DNA of 64,000 bases from Flexivirga endophytica (GCF_014640635.1 NZ_BMHI01000002.1:558001-622000), one strand, 5' to 3'; counted from the first letter of the stretch, positions 1-9,328 are shown. Numbers and translations: made by a program. The notes: generated from the letters alone by a model not told the origin.

Positions 1-875
1 GCGTGCAGTGGAACGTCGTCTCCGACGCCAACACTCGCAAGTTGCAACTGCAGGGCAACCAGATCCAGATCGACGAGGCTCCCGACTGGTCGAGCTTCGA
101 CTCGTTGAAGTCCTCACCGGGCATCACCGCCAAGAAGTTCGAGTCCACCCAGAGCAGTAACCTGGCCTTCAATCTCACCCGAAAACCATTCTCGGACGTG
201 CATGTTCGGCGGGCAATCGCTCACGCGATAGACCGCAAGGCGCTGGTCAAGGCAGTCCTCTTCGGGCACGGCAAGCCGGCCAACTCGTTGCTCGCGCCGG
301 GCACGCCCTACTACGACAAGGACGCGCCGTCACCGTCATACGACCTGTCGAAGGCGAAGGCGGAGCTGTCGAAATCGTCCAAGCCCAACGGCTTCTCGAC
401 ATCGCTGTTGGTGCGAGCGGGCAACGGCGAGGCGCTCGCAGTGGCGCAGATCATCCAGTCCGAGCTCAAGCCTCTGGGGATCAAGGTGAAGATCAACCAA
501 CTCGAGGCACAGACGGCACGCCAGCAGCAGCAGAACCTGAAATACGACATGGCGCTGACCGGCTGGACGATGGACATCCCGGACCCCGACCAGTGGACGA
601 CGTTCGCCGTCGACCCCGCCGGCGGCGCGAAGTCGGACTTCACCGGCTACAACAATCCGCAGGCGATCGCGCTCAACAAGCAGGCTCGCAAGGAGAGCGA
701 TCCGGCCAAGCGTGAGCAGCTCTACGCGAAGTTGCAGCGGCTCACCGGTCAGGACAGCTTCCTCGCCTACCTCTACTACTCGCCGTATGGCGACGCGATC
801 AGCAACAAGGTCAAGGGTTTCCACGTAACGCCGCTGGGCAACTACCACCTCGAGAACGTCTACCTCGCGAAGTGA
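1..875 (+). CDS. Peptide ABC transporter substrate-binding protein (5' end missing)
   Basis: This is the C-terminal part, about 290 residues, of an extracellular solute-binding protein of family 5 (SBP_bac_5, the DppA/OppA type). The reading frame is already open at the left edge, so the true start and signal peptide lie outside. Visible family features are the block FSDVHVRRAIAHAIDR, typical of this fold near the hinge, and the C-terminal pattern of short helices before an aromatic-rich stretch (LAYLYYSPYG). It ends 37 bases before a DppB-like permease on the same strand, so it is the binding subunit of the importer that follows. Substrate cannot be read from sequence. The nearby D-aminopeptidase suggests peptides containing D-amino acids. 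Confidence 0.9.
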   Translation, partial: VQWNVVSDANTRKLQLQGNQIQIDEAPDWSSFDSLKSSPGITAKKFESTQSSNLAFNLTRKPFSDVHVRRAIAHAIDRKALVKAVLFGHGKPANSLLAPGTPYYDKDAPSPSYDLSKAKAELSKSSKPNGFSTSLLVRAGNGEALAVAQIIQSELKPLGIKVKINQLEAQTARQQQQNLKYDMALTGWTMDIPDPDQWTTFAVDPAGGAKSDFTGYNNPQAIALNKQARKESDPAKREQLYAKLQRLTGQDSFLAYLYYSPYGDAISNKVKGFHVTPLGNYHLENVYLAK

Positions 876-912
876 ATGCCATGGACGTCGGCACACCGGA
901 AGGGAGACACCC

Positions 913-1872
913 GTGTTGCATCGCCTGATCTTCGTCCCGGCCCGCCTGGTGCAGGCGGTCCCCGTGGTCCTCGGCGTGACACTCATCGTCTTCTTCATGT
1001 CGCATCTGCTGCCGGGCGATCCGGCGCTGGCCATCCTGGGCGACAAGGCGACCCCGGAGAGCGTGTCCGCACTGCGCGATCAGCTCGGGCTGGACCAGCC
1101 GATCTGGCAGCAATACGTGCACTTTCTGAGCAACATCGTGCACGGAGACCTCGGCACCAGCTTCACCTACCAACGACCGGTGACCGACGTCGTCCTGCAG
1201 GCCGTGCCCGTCACTCTGACACTGGTCGCGCTGGCGTTGCTGCTCAACATCGTCATCAGTGTCCCGCTCGCGGGACTGGCCGCCATGAAGCCGAACAGGA
1301 CTCCCGACCTGATAGTCCGGGCCTTGAACATGGTCGGTCAGGGCATGCCGCAATTCTGGGTCGGCATCATGCTGATCCTGCTGTTCGGAGTTCGTCTGCG
1401 ATGGTTCCCCGTCGGAGGTTATGGCGACACGCCGTTGCAGCACTTGTACTACCTGCTGCTGCCAGCCCTCACGCTCGCAATTGCATTGTCTCCCACGACG
1501 ATTCGTAGCCTTCGGTCTTCGACGATCACGGTGCTCGGATCGGACTACGTGGCCACCGCGCGCTCCAAGGGGCTGTCCGGGCTACCACTCTTCCGCCGGC
1601 ACGTCCTGCGCAATTCGGGGATCCCCACGGTGTCGATCGTCGGCGTCCACCTGGCCAACCTGGTGGGCGGCTCCATCGTCATCGAGAAGGTCTTCGCCAT
1701 ACCCGGCCTGGGGTCGGTGATGCTCGACGCGATCTACGCTCGTGACTTCCCGAGCATCCAAGCGGTCACCCTCGTGGTCGCCTTGCTCGTGACGGTCGCC
1801 AGCATCTTGACCGACGTCCTGTACGTCGTGATGGATCCGCGAGTCAGCCTTGGGACGGGAGTTCGGGTATGA
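913..1872 (+). CDS. Dipeptide/oligopeptide ABC transporter permease, DppB type
   Basis: A 319-residue inner-membrane permease of the BPD_transp_1 family, with about six hydrophobic segments. The N-terminus (LVQAVPVVLGVTLIVFFMSHLLPGDPA) is the classic DppB/OppB opening, and the EAA-loop region reads ARSKGLSGLPLFRRHVLRN. The C-terminal block GSIVIEKVFAIPGLG is also typical. The GTG start is chosen for its upstream AGGGAG ribosome-binding site. It overlaps the next gene by four bases, so the two permeases are probably translationally coupled and form the heterodimeric channel. Confidence 0.93.
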   Translation: MLHRLIFVPARLVQAVPVVLGVTLIVFFMSHLLPGDPALAILGDKATPESVSALRDQLGLDQPIWQQYVHFLSNIVHGDLGTSFTYQRPVTDVVLQAVPVTLTLVALALLLNIVISVPLAGLAAMKPNRTPDLIVRALNMVGQGMPQFWVGIMLILLFGVRLRWFPVGGYGDTPLQHLYYLLLPALTLAIALSPTTIRSLRSSTITVLGSDYVATARSKGLSGLPLFRRHVLRNSGIPTVSIVGVHLANLVGGSIVIEKVFAIPGLGSVMLDAIYARDFPSIQAVTLVVALLVTVASILTDVLYVVMDPRVSLGTGVRV

Positions 1873-2759
1873 CCGCCGCGGCGGAGGTCAAGTCGCGGTT
1901 CGTAGGGCGCCGCCGGGCGAGGCGTCGGTCGGCGCGCTCCCTGCGGGCGTGGTACCGGAACCCGTCGCTGATGGCCGGCATCGTCGTCGTCGGTGCACTG
2001 GTCCTCGTGGCGGTGCTGGCGCCGGTGCTCGCGCCATACGACCCGATCAAGCAGAACCTGCCGGACGCCTTGCAGGATCCCAGTTCGGCTCACTGGCTGG
2101 GCACCGATCGTTACGGCCGCGACGTGCTGTCTCGACTCATCTGGGGCGCTCGCGTCGACCTGCGGATCGGCTTCCTCGCCGTCCTCATCCCGTTCGTGAT
2201 CGGGTCGGTCATCGGTGCGCTCGCCGGCTACTTCGGCGGTTGGTTCGACGCCGTCGTGATGCGCGTCGTGGACGTGTTCTTCGCGTTCCCGTTCCTGGTC
2301 ATGGTGATCACCTTGGTCTTCGTGCTCGGCGCGGGCGAGACCAGCATCTACCTGGCGATCGCGATCGTGTCCTGGGTCGCCTACGCCAAGATCGTGCGCG
2401 GCGAGGTGCTCGTGGTCAAGGAGCACGACTACGTCACCGGTGCGCGGCTCGGCGGGCTGTCCGACCGGCGGATCCTCTTCCGCCACATCACCCCGAACGT
2501 GTTGTCCCAAGCGGTCATCTATGCGATGAGCGACATCGTCATGGACATCCTGGCGATCGTCACCCTGGGCTATCTCGGGATCGGTGTCACGCCGCCGACC
2601 GCGGAGTGGGGAAGCATGATCCTCGACGGCCAGGAGTTCCTCACCACTCACTGGTTACAAGCAACGATTCCCGGCCTTGTCGTGGTGGTCACGAGCCTCG
2701 GGGTGTCGTGGCTCGGAGACGGACTGGCAGACCTGATGAGTCCCGAGCAAAGGCGATGA
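1869..2759 (+). CDS. Dipeptide/oligopeptide ABC transporter permease, DppC type
   Basis: A 296-residue membrane permease, partner of the preceding DppB-like protein. The N-terminal cytoplasmic tail is Arg-rich and is followed by one hydrophobic segment. Next comes the family hallmark GTDRYGRDVLSRLIWGAR around residues 77-94, then five further membrane segments. The EAA loop is seen at about residues 195-212 (GARLGGLSDRRILFRHI). Start and stop overlap the flanking genes by four bases each (ATGA), indicating a tightly coupled operon. Confidence 0.93.
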   Translation: MTAAAEVKSRFVGRRRARRRSARSLRAWYRNPSLMAGIVVVGALVLVAVLAPVLAPYDPIKQNLPDALQDPSSAHWLGTDRYGRDVLSRLIWGARVDLRIGFLAVLIPFVIGSVIGALAGYFGGWFDAVVMRVVDVFFAFPFLVMVITLVFVLGAGETSIYLAIAIVSWVAYAKIVRGEVLVVKEHDYVTGARLGGLSDRRILFRHITPNVLSQAVIYAMSDIVMDILAIVTLGYLGIGVTPPTAEWGSMILDGQEFLTTHWLQATIPGLVVVVTSLGVSWLGDGLADLMSPEQRR

Positions 2760-3793
2760 TCATGACCGAGACGGATCTGCATGTCCTCGAACCGGATCCG
2801 AGCGACCGGACGTTGCTGCTCGAGATCAACGACCTGCGGGTCGGACTGCGACGCGGCAGGACAGAGACGACGATCGTCGACGGGGTCTCGTTCGACGTCG
2901 ACCCGAGGACGCGGTTCGGCATCGTGGGCGAGTCCGGCTCCGGCAAGTCGATGACGTTGCGTGCCATCGCCGGCCTGTTGCCCGGCGGCACGGAGGTCCT
3001 CTCGGGGAGCATCCGCTATCGCGGCACCGATCTGGTGACCGCGAAGCCGTCAGTGCGCCGTGGCCTGATGGGTCCGGAGATCGCGATGATCTTCCAGGAG
3101 CCGATGACGGCGCTGAATCCCGTTCGCCCTGTGGGCGATCAGATCGCCGAGGGGCCCCGGCGGCATCTGGGCCTGAGCAAGAAGGAGGGCCGCGCGCTCG
3201 CATTGGAGATGATGGGTCACACCGGCATCCCCGACCCGGTGCGGCGGGTCCGTGCCTACCCGCACGAGCTGTCCGGAGGCCTTCGGCAGCGAGTGATGAT
3301 CGCGATGGCGCTCGCGTGCCGGCCCAAGCTGCTGCTGTGCGACGAGCCGACGACCGCACTCGACGTCACGGTGCAGCACCAGGTGCTCGACATGCTCGAA
3401 TCGTTGTGTGCGGAAGTGGGCGCCGCACTGGTCTTCGTCACCCACGACCTCGCGGTGGTGAACAAGACCTGTTCCGATCTCGCGGTCATGTATGCCGGCC
3501 GGATCGTCGAGTCAGGTCGCACGAGCGAGGTGCTGGCGAACCCACGACACCCCTACACGCGCGGCTTGCTCGACTCCGCACCCGACTTCGACCAGCCCGG
3601 TCGCGCGCTGGTGCCGATCCCCGGACTTCCGCCGAGCATCGCGAACCGTCCGCCAGGGTGCGCCTTCGCGCCGCGCTGCTCGCGTGCAGTCGCTGAATGT
3701 GACTCGGCAGCACCGATTCTCACCACATCAACGGATCACCGGACGGTCGCCTGTTTCCGGGCCGAAGCGAGCGGATCGGAGATATCGGCATGA
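2756..3793 (+). CDS. Peptide ABC transporter ATP-binding protein, DppD type
   Basis: A 345-residue ATPase subunit that powers the importer. Walker A (GESGSGKSM) lies at residues 58-66, followed by a Q-loop (IFQEPMTALNP), the signature LSGGLRQRV, Walker B (LLLCDEPTTALD) and the switch His in FVTHDLAVV. The C-terminal oligopeptide-transporter extension has the Cys-rich motif GCAFAPRCSRAVAEC, which in relatives binds an iron-sulfur cluster. The frame is open far upstream, but that part is antisense-like sequence within the permease gene. ATG at 2756 or 2762 is the sensible start because it gives a 4-base coupling with DppC. Confidence 0.93.
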   Translation: MIMTETDLHVLEPDPSDRTLLLEINDLRVGLRRGRTETTIVDGVSFDVDPRTRFGIVGESGSGKSMTLRAIAGLLPGGTEVLSGSIRYRGTDLVTAKPSVRRGLMGPEIAMIFQEPMTALNPVRPVGDQIAEGPRRHLGLSKKEGRALALEMMGHTGIPDPVRRVRAYPHELSGGLRQRVMIAMALACRPKLLLCDEPTTALDVTVQHQVLDMLESLCAEVGAALVFVTHDLAVVNKTCSDLAVMYAGRIVESGRTSEVLANPRHPYTRGLLDSAPDFDQPGRALVPIPGLPPSIANRPPGCAFAPRCSRAVAECDSAAPILTTSTDHRTVACFRAEASGSEISA

Positions 3794-4797
3794 CGGACGC
3801 ACCAGTCCTCGAGGTCGACGACGTCGCCAAGACGTATGACGTGAGTGCGCCCCTGCTGCAGCGGCTCTTCCGCCAGCAGCAGCGCACCCTGTTGACGGCG
3901 CTGGACGGCGTCGACCTCGAGCTGAGACGGGGCGAGATCCTCGCGCTCGTCGGCGAATCGGGCTCCGGCAAGTCGACCTTGGCCAACATCCTCGTCGGAA
4001 GCCTCCCGGCGACTCGTGGGCAGGTCGTCCAGGACGGGAGCGCCATACCGGCAAGGCGGGACAAGGAGTTGTCCCGGCGGATCCAGATGGTCTTCCAGGA
4101 CCCGTACTCGTCGCTCAACCCGCGACTGACGGTGCGGGCGATGCTCTCGGAGTTGTTGCGGGTGCACGACATCGTCCCGCGCAGCGAGGTGCGCAAGGAG
4201 TGCCTCCGCCTGGTGTCCCTGGTGGGGCTCGACGAGGACGCATTGGACGCCTACCCCGGCCAGTTCTCGGGCGGCCAACGACAGCGCATCGCCATCGCCC
4301 GAGCGCTGGCTGTCCGTCCCGACGTGCTCATCGCCGACGAGCCGGTGTCGGCACTGGACGTCTCGGTGCAGGCCACCATCCTGGAGCTGTTCGCCTCGTT
4401 GCGTGACGAGTTGGGACTCACGATCCTGTTCATTGCACACAACCTCGCGGTGGTGCAGCACCTGTGTCAGCGCGTCGCCGTCATGTACCTCGGGCGGATC
4501 GTCGAGGTCGCCGGGACCGACGAGATCTTTGCCAACCCTCGGCATCCCTACACACGTGCGCTGATCGCGTCGATTCCGCGGATGGGTGACACGTCGGGTG
4601 CTGCGGACCTTGTCCCGGAAGGCGAGCCACCCAGCCCGTACGACCTGCCCACAGGGTGTCGCTACCACCCGCGATGTCCGTTCGCCGAAGCGCAGTGCCG
4701 CGAGCTCGATCCGTCGCTCCGACCGTTGTCCGAAAGCGCCGGACGGGTACATCTCAGCGCCTGCCTGCGGGCGAGCGATCTGCCCGAATCGCCCTGA
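3790..4797 (+). CDS. Peptide ABC transporter ATP-binding protein, DppF type
   Basis: A 335-residue second ATPase subunit of the same importer. It has Walker A GESGSGKST at about residues 56-64, the signature FSGGQRQRIAIARAL, Walker B VLIADEPVSALD and the H-loop FIAHNLAVV. The C-terminal GCRYHPRCPFAEAQC motif again matches the Cys-rich extension of Dpp/Opp ATPases. The start overlaps the stop of the DppD-like gene (ATGA). With the four preceding genes it completes a five-component peptide importer. The next gene starts 48 bases downstream on the same strand and is probably in the same operon. Confidence 0.93.
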   Translation: MTDAPVLEVDDVAKTYDVSAPLLQRLFRQQQRTLLTALDGVDLELRRGEILALVGESGSGKSTLANILVGSLPATRGQVVQDGSAIPARRDKELSRRIQMVFQDPYSSLNPRLTVRAMLSELLRVHDIVPRSEVRKECLRLVSLVGLDEDALDAYPGQFSGGQRQRIAIARALAVRPDVLIADEPVSALDVSVQATILELFASLRDELGLTILFIAHNLAVVQHLCQRVAVMYLGRIVEVAGTDEIFANPRHPYTRALIASIPRMGDTSGAADLVPEGEPPSPYDLPTGCRYHPRCPFAEAQCRELDPSLRPLSESAGRVHLSACLRASDLPESP

Positions 4798-4845
4798 GCG
4801 CCATACACATACGTCCGCCAGCACATCAGCAACAGGGAGCACCGC

Positions 4846-5688
4846 ATGAGAGTTTGGATTTCGTTCGACATGGAAGGCGTCGCCGGCATCGTCGATTGGG
4901 ACCAGTGCCGCGTCGGCAGTGGGGCGCCATACGCACTTGGCCGTGCGTTGCTGCAGGACGAGGTCAACGCGGCTATCGACGGCGCGCTCGAGGGCGGGGC
5001 GACCGAGGTCGTGCTCAATGACTCGCACGGAAGGATGTCGAACCTCGACCCGAGGGCGATCAGTGGCGGCGCACGCTACATCGCCGGTCGGCACAAGCCA
5101 CTGCACATGATGGAGGGCCTGGACGACCGCTTCGACGCCATCTTCTTCGTGGCGTACCACGGTGCGATCTCCGGGAGGGCATCCGTGCTCAGTCATTCCT
5201 ACAATCCCGAGGTCTACACGGCTGCTCGGTTGAACGGTGAGCTCGTCGGGGAGAGCGGAATCAACGCACTCGTCGCGCAGCACCACGGGGTCCCGATCGT
5301 GCTGGTCACCGGTGATGTCGCCACGCAGGAAGACACCCGGCCCTTCGCACCCGAGGCGGAGCGGGTGGTGACCAAGGAGAGCATCACGCGTTTCTGTGCC
5401 AACAACCTGCACCCCGCGGAGTCGTGCCGACAGATCCGGCTCGGTGCACGGACCGCGATGCAACGGGTGGCGGCAGGCTGGCCGTCGGTGCCGCCGATCG
5501 GCCAACCCGCGCGCTTGGATCTGGAGGTGCGGCAGGCCGACCAGGCCCGCTGGGCGGCGCTCGCACGTGGGGTGTCGCGCACGGGGGAACGGTCCGTCCG
5601 GATCGAGAGTGACAGCGAGAGTCTGCTCGAGATCTACGAGTCCTTCATGGCCGTGAACCAACTGGTCGCCGCGGTGAGCGGCGTCTGA
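4846..5688 (+). CDS. M55 family D-aminopeptidase (DppA-like)
   Basis: A 280-residue zinc peptidase of family M55, whose Bacillus subtilis member DppA releases D-amino acids from peptides. The N-terminal signature SFDMEG gives Asp8 and Glu10. Further expected metal ligands are His61 in NDSHGRM, His105 in VAYHGA and Glu136 in LVGESGIN. The clear ribosome-binding site AGGGAG precedes the ATG. In Bacillus this enzyme is also encoded with a dipeptide transporter, so the arrangement supports uptake and cleavage of D-residue peptides, for example from peptidoglycan turnover. Cytoplasmic, as no signal peptide is seen. Confidence 0.92.
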   Translation: MRVWISFDMEGVAGIVDWDQCRVGSGAPYALGRALLQDEVNAAIDGALEGGATEVVLNDSHGRMSNLDPRAISGGARYIAGRHKPLHMMEGLDDRFDAIFFVAYHGAISGRASVLSHSYNPEVYTAARLNGELVGESGINALVAQHHGVPIVLVTGDVATQEDTRPFAPEAERVVTKESITRFCANNLHPAESCRQIRLGARTAMQRVAAGWPSVPPIGQPARLDLEVRQADQARWAALARGVSRTGERSVRIESDSESLLEIYESFMAVNQLVAAVSGV

Positions 5689-5772
5689 CGTCGCGCAGGC
5701 GTGCTCGTTCGCCCCGCGGTCCGGACGTCGCCGGGATAGCCTGTGGCATCGTCGGCGACGAGGAGCGTTGTG

Positions 5773-6657
5773 ATGGACACCGCCTGGCTCGAGAGCCTGC
5801 TGGCACTGGTCGAGCACGGCAGTTTCACTCGAGCAGCCGAAGCACAACACGTCAGCCAACCGGCGTTCAGCCGCCGAATCCGTTCACTGGAGCAATGGTT
5901 CGGCGCGGACCTGGTCGACCGAACGACGTTTCCGGTCACCCTGACACGTGTCGGCACGGATGTCGCCTCGTTCGCGCGCAGCTCGGTCGCCGGGTTGGCG
6001 GAGTTGCGTGACGACGTTCGTGGCCGGCAGCTCAGTCCGCGCAACGCGGTGCGCATCTCGGTCAGTCACACCCTCGCCATGTACTACTTCGCGACCTGGT
6101 GGACCGGTGTCACCGGCGGGGATGTCACCTGTACGTTGCTGCCGTCAAACACCCTCGAGGCGTTCGACGCGTTGTTGCACGGCGGCTGCGATCTGGTTCT
6201 GGCGTATGCCGATCCGGCACATCCGATGGGAGTGGACCAGGGCGATCTCGAATGGATCGCCGTCGCCGAGGACCGGATCGCGCCATACGCGAAGACCTCT
6301 GAGGGGGCACCCGCCTTCAGCCTCCCGGGGACAGAGGGGGCGCCGGCGCCGTTTGTGACGCACGGGCCGGGTGCGTTCCTGGGGCGCGTCACCGAGAACG
6401 TCATCGGGAGCCTGCCCCTGCAGCTGCGTCCAGTGGCGCAATCGGATCTCACCGCTGCCCTAGCCGGTCTCGTGGTGGCCGGCATGGGCGTCGGTTGGCT
6501 GCCCGGCCTGGCCGCGGCACCCGCCGAGGCGGCGGGCGCCATCTGCAGGATCGGAGACCCGTCGTGGACGGCAGCGCTGGAGATCCGCCTGTATCGCAGG
6601 CGTCGGCATCACCTGAGTTCGCAGGCAGCCCTGGTTTGGGAGGGTGCCCGGCACTAG
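5773..6657 (+). CDS. LysR family transcriptional regulator
   Basis: A 294-residue LysR-type regulator. The winged helix-turn-helix occupies about residues 1-60 (LLALVEHGSFTRAAEAQHVSQPAFSRRIRSLE, shown here only as a pattern: SFTRAAE followed by QPAFSRRI). The rest is a periplasmic-binding-protein-like effector domain. ATG 5773 is chosen because AGGAG lies seven bases upstream; GTG 5770 is an alternative. It follows the peptide-importer and D-aminopeptidase operon and faces the convergent racemase gene only six bases away. It is therefore the likely local regulator, with a D-amino acid or peptide as a plausible effector (inference). Confidence 0.9.
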   Translation: MDTAWLESLLALVEHGSFTRAAEAQHVSQPAFSRRIRSLEQWFGADLVDRTTFPVTLTRVGTDVASFARSSVAGLAELRDDVRGRQLSPRNAVRISVSHTLAMYYFATWWTGVTGGDVTCTLLPSNTLEAFDALLHGGCDLVLAYADPAHPMGVDQGDLEWIAVAEDRIAPYAKTSEGAPAFSLPGTEGAPAPFVTHGPGAFLGRVTENVIGSLPLQLRPVAQSDLTAALAGLVVAGMGVGWLPGLAAAPAEAAGAICRIGDPSWTAALEIRLYRRRRHHLSSQAALVWEGARH

Positions 6658-6663
6658 GGCGAT

Positions 6664-7401
6664 CTACTGGCGAGCGGGACAGCACTGGCGAACGACAGCG
6701 CGTGCCAGCACATCCGTGGGGTCGACGAAGCGTGGGTCGCCTGTCGCAAGGGTGGCGCTCATTGCGATGGGTAGCTCGGTGCACGCCAACAGGATCCGGG
6801 TGAGGCCTCGGTCGACGAAGGCGTTCGCGACGTCAGTGGCCAGCCGGGAGGCGGCGCCGAAGTAGCCGCCCTTCACATATCGGATCGCCAGATCCAGCGC
6901 CGCCTGTTCCTCACCGTCGGCCACCACGGTCTCGATCCCGTGCTCGGCCAGGCCTTGCTGGTAAAGGCCGCTGCGGATCAACTGTCGGGCACCGAGGACG
7001 CCGACGGCATCGTTCTCCGGCGGATCCAGATCCGCCACCCAACGGGTCGTCTCGCGCACCATGTCGACAAAATGCAACCCGGTGTCCTGCACGAGCCGGT
7101 CCAGGTAGGCATGCGCCGAGTTGCACGGCATCGCGACCATGGATGCTCCAAGAGTGCGCAGGTTCTGGGCCCCTTCGAGCAGCGCCGGATAGGGGTCGGC
7201 GCCGCGGCCGCCCCGTGCGCGGCCCGGCACCGTCGGGTCGGCCCAGATGACCACACGCAGATGGTCCTGGTCACGAGTCGCAGGCGTGCGCTCGATCAGC
7301 TTGCGATAGAAGTCGGCCGTCGCCGCCGGGCCCATGCCACCGAGTATGCCGACGAGTGGCCGCCCGCCGTGCTGGTCCGACTGCTGAGCCGACACCGTCA
7401 T
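6664..7401 (-). CDS. Aspartate/glutamate racemase family protein
   Basis: A 245-residue cofactor-independent racemase of the Asp/Glu racemase superfamily. The opening GILGGMGPAATADFY is characteristic of aspartate racemase-like members. The two catalytic cysteines expected for the two-base mechanism are Cys93 (MPCNSAHA) and Cys207 (LACTELP). The start at 7401 has GAGGAGAG just upstream. Upstream on the same strand, 37 bases away, is the D-cysteine desulfhydrase-like gene, so the pair forms a short operon. It probably interconverts D- and L-Asp or Glu, or a related amino acid, produced by the peptidase. Exact substrate is unknown. Confidence 0.9.
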   Translation of the reverse strand: MTVSAQQSDQHGGRPLVGILGGMGPAATADFYRKLIERTPATRDQDHLRVVIWADPTVPGRARGGRGADPYPALLEGAQNLRTLGASMVAMPCNSAHAYLDRLVQDTGLHFVDMVRETTRWVADLDPPENDAVGVLGARQLIRSGLYQQGLAEHGIETVVADGEEQAALDLAIRYVKGGYFGAASRLATDVANAFVDRGLTRILLACTELPIAMSATLATGDPRFVDPTDVLARAVVRQCCPARQ

Positions 7402-7438
7402 GCTCTCCTCGTTCCGGTCCGCGGCCATCACGGCCGTG

Positions 7439-8446
7439 TCAGTCGCCATCGAACACCGACCGGTAGCCGAAGAGCCCCGCCACGCCACCAGTGTGGAGGA
7501 AGACGACATTCTCGTCCTCGGCGAACGTACCTGCAGCGATGTTGCCGAGCAGGCCGGCGAAGCCCTTACCGGTGTAGACGGGGTCGAGCACTATGCCCTC
7601 GAGTCTGGCCAGCAGATGTATGGCGGAGAGCATCTCGTCGGTCGGCACGCCGTAGCCGCCACCGACCCACCGGTCGTCGACGCGTATGTCGCCATCGTCG
7701 ATGGTGTCACTCGTGCCGAGATGTGCGGCCGTCTGCACCGTCAGTGATTTCACCGCGTCGAGCTGCGCGGTCTCGTCGCGCCGATTGGAGATGCCGAGCA
7801 CCTTCGCCCGGCTGTGGAAAGCGGCGAACCCGGCAACCAGACCCGCCTGGGTCCCGCAGCTCCCGGTGGTGTGGACCACCCAATCGACAGCGATATCAGC
7901 AGATTCGAGCTCTTCGGCGCAGGCGACATACCCGAGTGCGCCGACCGGGTTGGACCCGCCGCCTGGGATCACATAGGGGTTGCCACCGTCCCGCTCGACG
8001 GCGTCGGCGATCTCGTCCATGGCGCCTGCGAGATCCGCTCCTGCAGGCAAGCGGTCGATGATCTGCGCACCGAGGATCTTCTCCAGGAGAACATTGCCCG
8101 ATTGCTCGTAGTCCTCGTCCCGTACCTGCCGGCGCTCGAGAACGAGCTTGCAGTCCATGCCGACGGCGGCTGCTGCGGCCGCCGTCTGACGGGTGTGGTT
8201 GGACTGCACCGCGCCCGGAGTGATCAACGTGTCGGCGCCGCGCTCGAGGGCGTCGCCGACCAGGAACTCCAGCTTGCGGGTCTTGTTGCCCCCGGTCGCC
8301 AGACCCGTGCAGTCGTCGCGCTTGATCCAGAGGTTGGGCACCTGCGGGAACCGCTTGCGGAGATGCTCCTCGACCCGCTCCATCCGCTCGAGCGGCGTGG
8401 GGAAGTGGCCGAGCGAATGTCGTGGGAATCGTGCGAGCTGAACCAT
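7439..8446 (-). CDS. dcyD: D-cysteine desulfhydrase / ACC deaminase family PLP enzyme
   Basis: A 335-residue pyridoxal-phosphate enzyme of fold type II. Lys55 in GGNKTRK is the PLP lysine, and AVQSNHTRQTAAAAA is the conserved substrate-binding loop of the D-cysteine desulfhydrase and ACC deaminase family. A Gly/Thr-rich phosphate loop (HTTGSCGTQAGL) and the C-terminal HTGG complete the set. D-cysteine desulfhydrase makes pyruvate, sulfide and ammonia from D-cysteine; some relatives act on D-serine or ACC. The neighbouring racemase, M55 peptidase and importer favour a D-amino acid substrate. The start at 8446 is preceded by GGAAGAG. The symbol is offered on family grounds only. Confidence 0.85.
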   Translation of the reverse strand: MVQLARFPRHSLGHFPTPLERMERVEEHLRKRFPQVPNLWIKRDDCTGLATGGNKTRKLEFLVGDALERGADTLITPGAVQSNHTRQTAAAAAAVGMDCKLVLERRQVRDEDYEQSGNVLLEKILGAQIIDRLPAGADLAGAMDEIADAVERDGGNPYVIPGGGSNPVGALGYVACAEELESADIAVDWVVHTTGSCGTQAGLVAGFAAFHSRAKVLGISNRRDETAQLDAVKSLTVQTAAHLGTSDTIDDGDIRVDDRWVGGGYGVPTDEMLSAIHLLARLEGIVLDPVYTGKGFAGLLGNIAAGTFAEDENVVFLHTGGVAGLFGYRSVFDGD

Positions 8447-8594
8447 GTGGGATCTCTTCCTTACCGAGCGTCGACGACTTCGTGTCTCCAGCAAACGGCA
8501 GCGGAACGCATACGTCCAATGCCCAGTCCGACGCACTCATGCATGTGACGCATACTTCCGTCACTCGAGTGGGTCACGCGCACGGCGGCCGGGT

Positions 8595-9323
8595 TCACGC
8601 CCCGGCTTGGCTGCTCCGGTCAGTGACCAGGCCGGCGAAGCGCTCGGCGAGCAGCGCCGAGGTCTCGAGCACCGCCGGGTCTGCCGCCGCGAGGTCGTCG
8701 ATGCCGCGCGCGACACGCGTCCGCTCGTCGGCGTCAGTGCTGTGAAAAGCGCCGGCCCACTCGGCATACGTCGCCGGCGAGATCTCCGGGTGGAACTGCA
8801 CACCCCAGGCGTTCGGTGCCGCACGGAACGCCTGGTGCGGATAGGTCGCCCCCGTGCCGAGCAGAACTGCACCCTCGGGCAGGGCCTCGATCACGTCGCC
8901 GTGCATGGAGGCCACCGGGTAGTCCGGCCCGATTCCGTTGAACAGCAGGTCATTCGGCGCTTCATCGGTCGCGCTCGCGGTGACGAGCCCGGCCTCCACG
9001 CCGGTGCCGCCGCGGACGACGCTGCCGCCGAGTGCCTGCGCGAGCAATTGCCCACCCAGGCAGATCCCGAGTGTCGGCGCCTCCTGGCGGGCGGCGTCGC
9101 GCAACAGCACGCGAATGTCCTCCAGCCAGGGGTATGACGCGTCGTCATTGGAACTCATGTCGCCGCCGAGCACGATCAGGCCGTCCGTCGTCAACTGGTC
9201 GGGCACGGCATCGTCGTCATACGGCCGGATCGTCTGTATGGCGACGCCACGATCCTCAAGCCAGCCGTCGAACCTGCCGAGCGGGTCGTCGTCACCGGGC
9301 TGGATGACCAGCACAGTGGGCAC
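8595..9323 (-). CDS. Class I glutamine amidotransferase domain protein (GuaA-like)
   Basis: A 242-residue stand-alone class I glutamine amidotransferase. The nucleophile is Cys88 in GICLGGQ, and the His178/Glu180 pair is in FHPE, so the catalytic triad is complete. Stand-alone proteins of this kind hydrolyse glutamine or gamma-glutamyl compounds and are often annotated as GMP synthase-like. The partner or substrate is unknown. It ends five bases before the start region of the next gene downstream on the same strand (9323 versus 9329), but the two products have no obvious link. Confidence 0.88.
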   Translation of the reverse strand: MPTVLVIQPGDDDPLGRFDGWLEDRGVAIQTIRPYDDDAVPDQLTTDGLIVLGGDMSSNDDASYPWLEDIRVLLRDAARQEAPTLGICLGGQLLAQALGGSVVRGGTGVEAGLVTASATDEAPNDLLFNGIGPDYPVASMHGDVIEALPEGAVLLGTGATYPHQAFRAAPNAWGVQFHPEISPATYAEWAGAFHSTDADERTRVARGIDDLAAADPAVLETSALLAERFAGLVTDRSSQAGA

Positions 9324-9328
9324 GGTGC

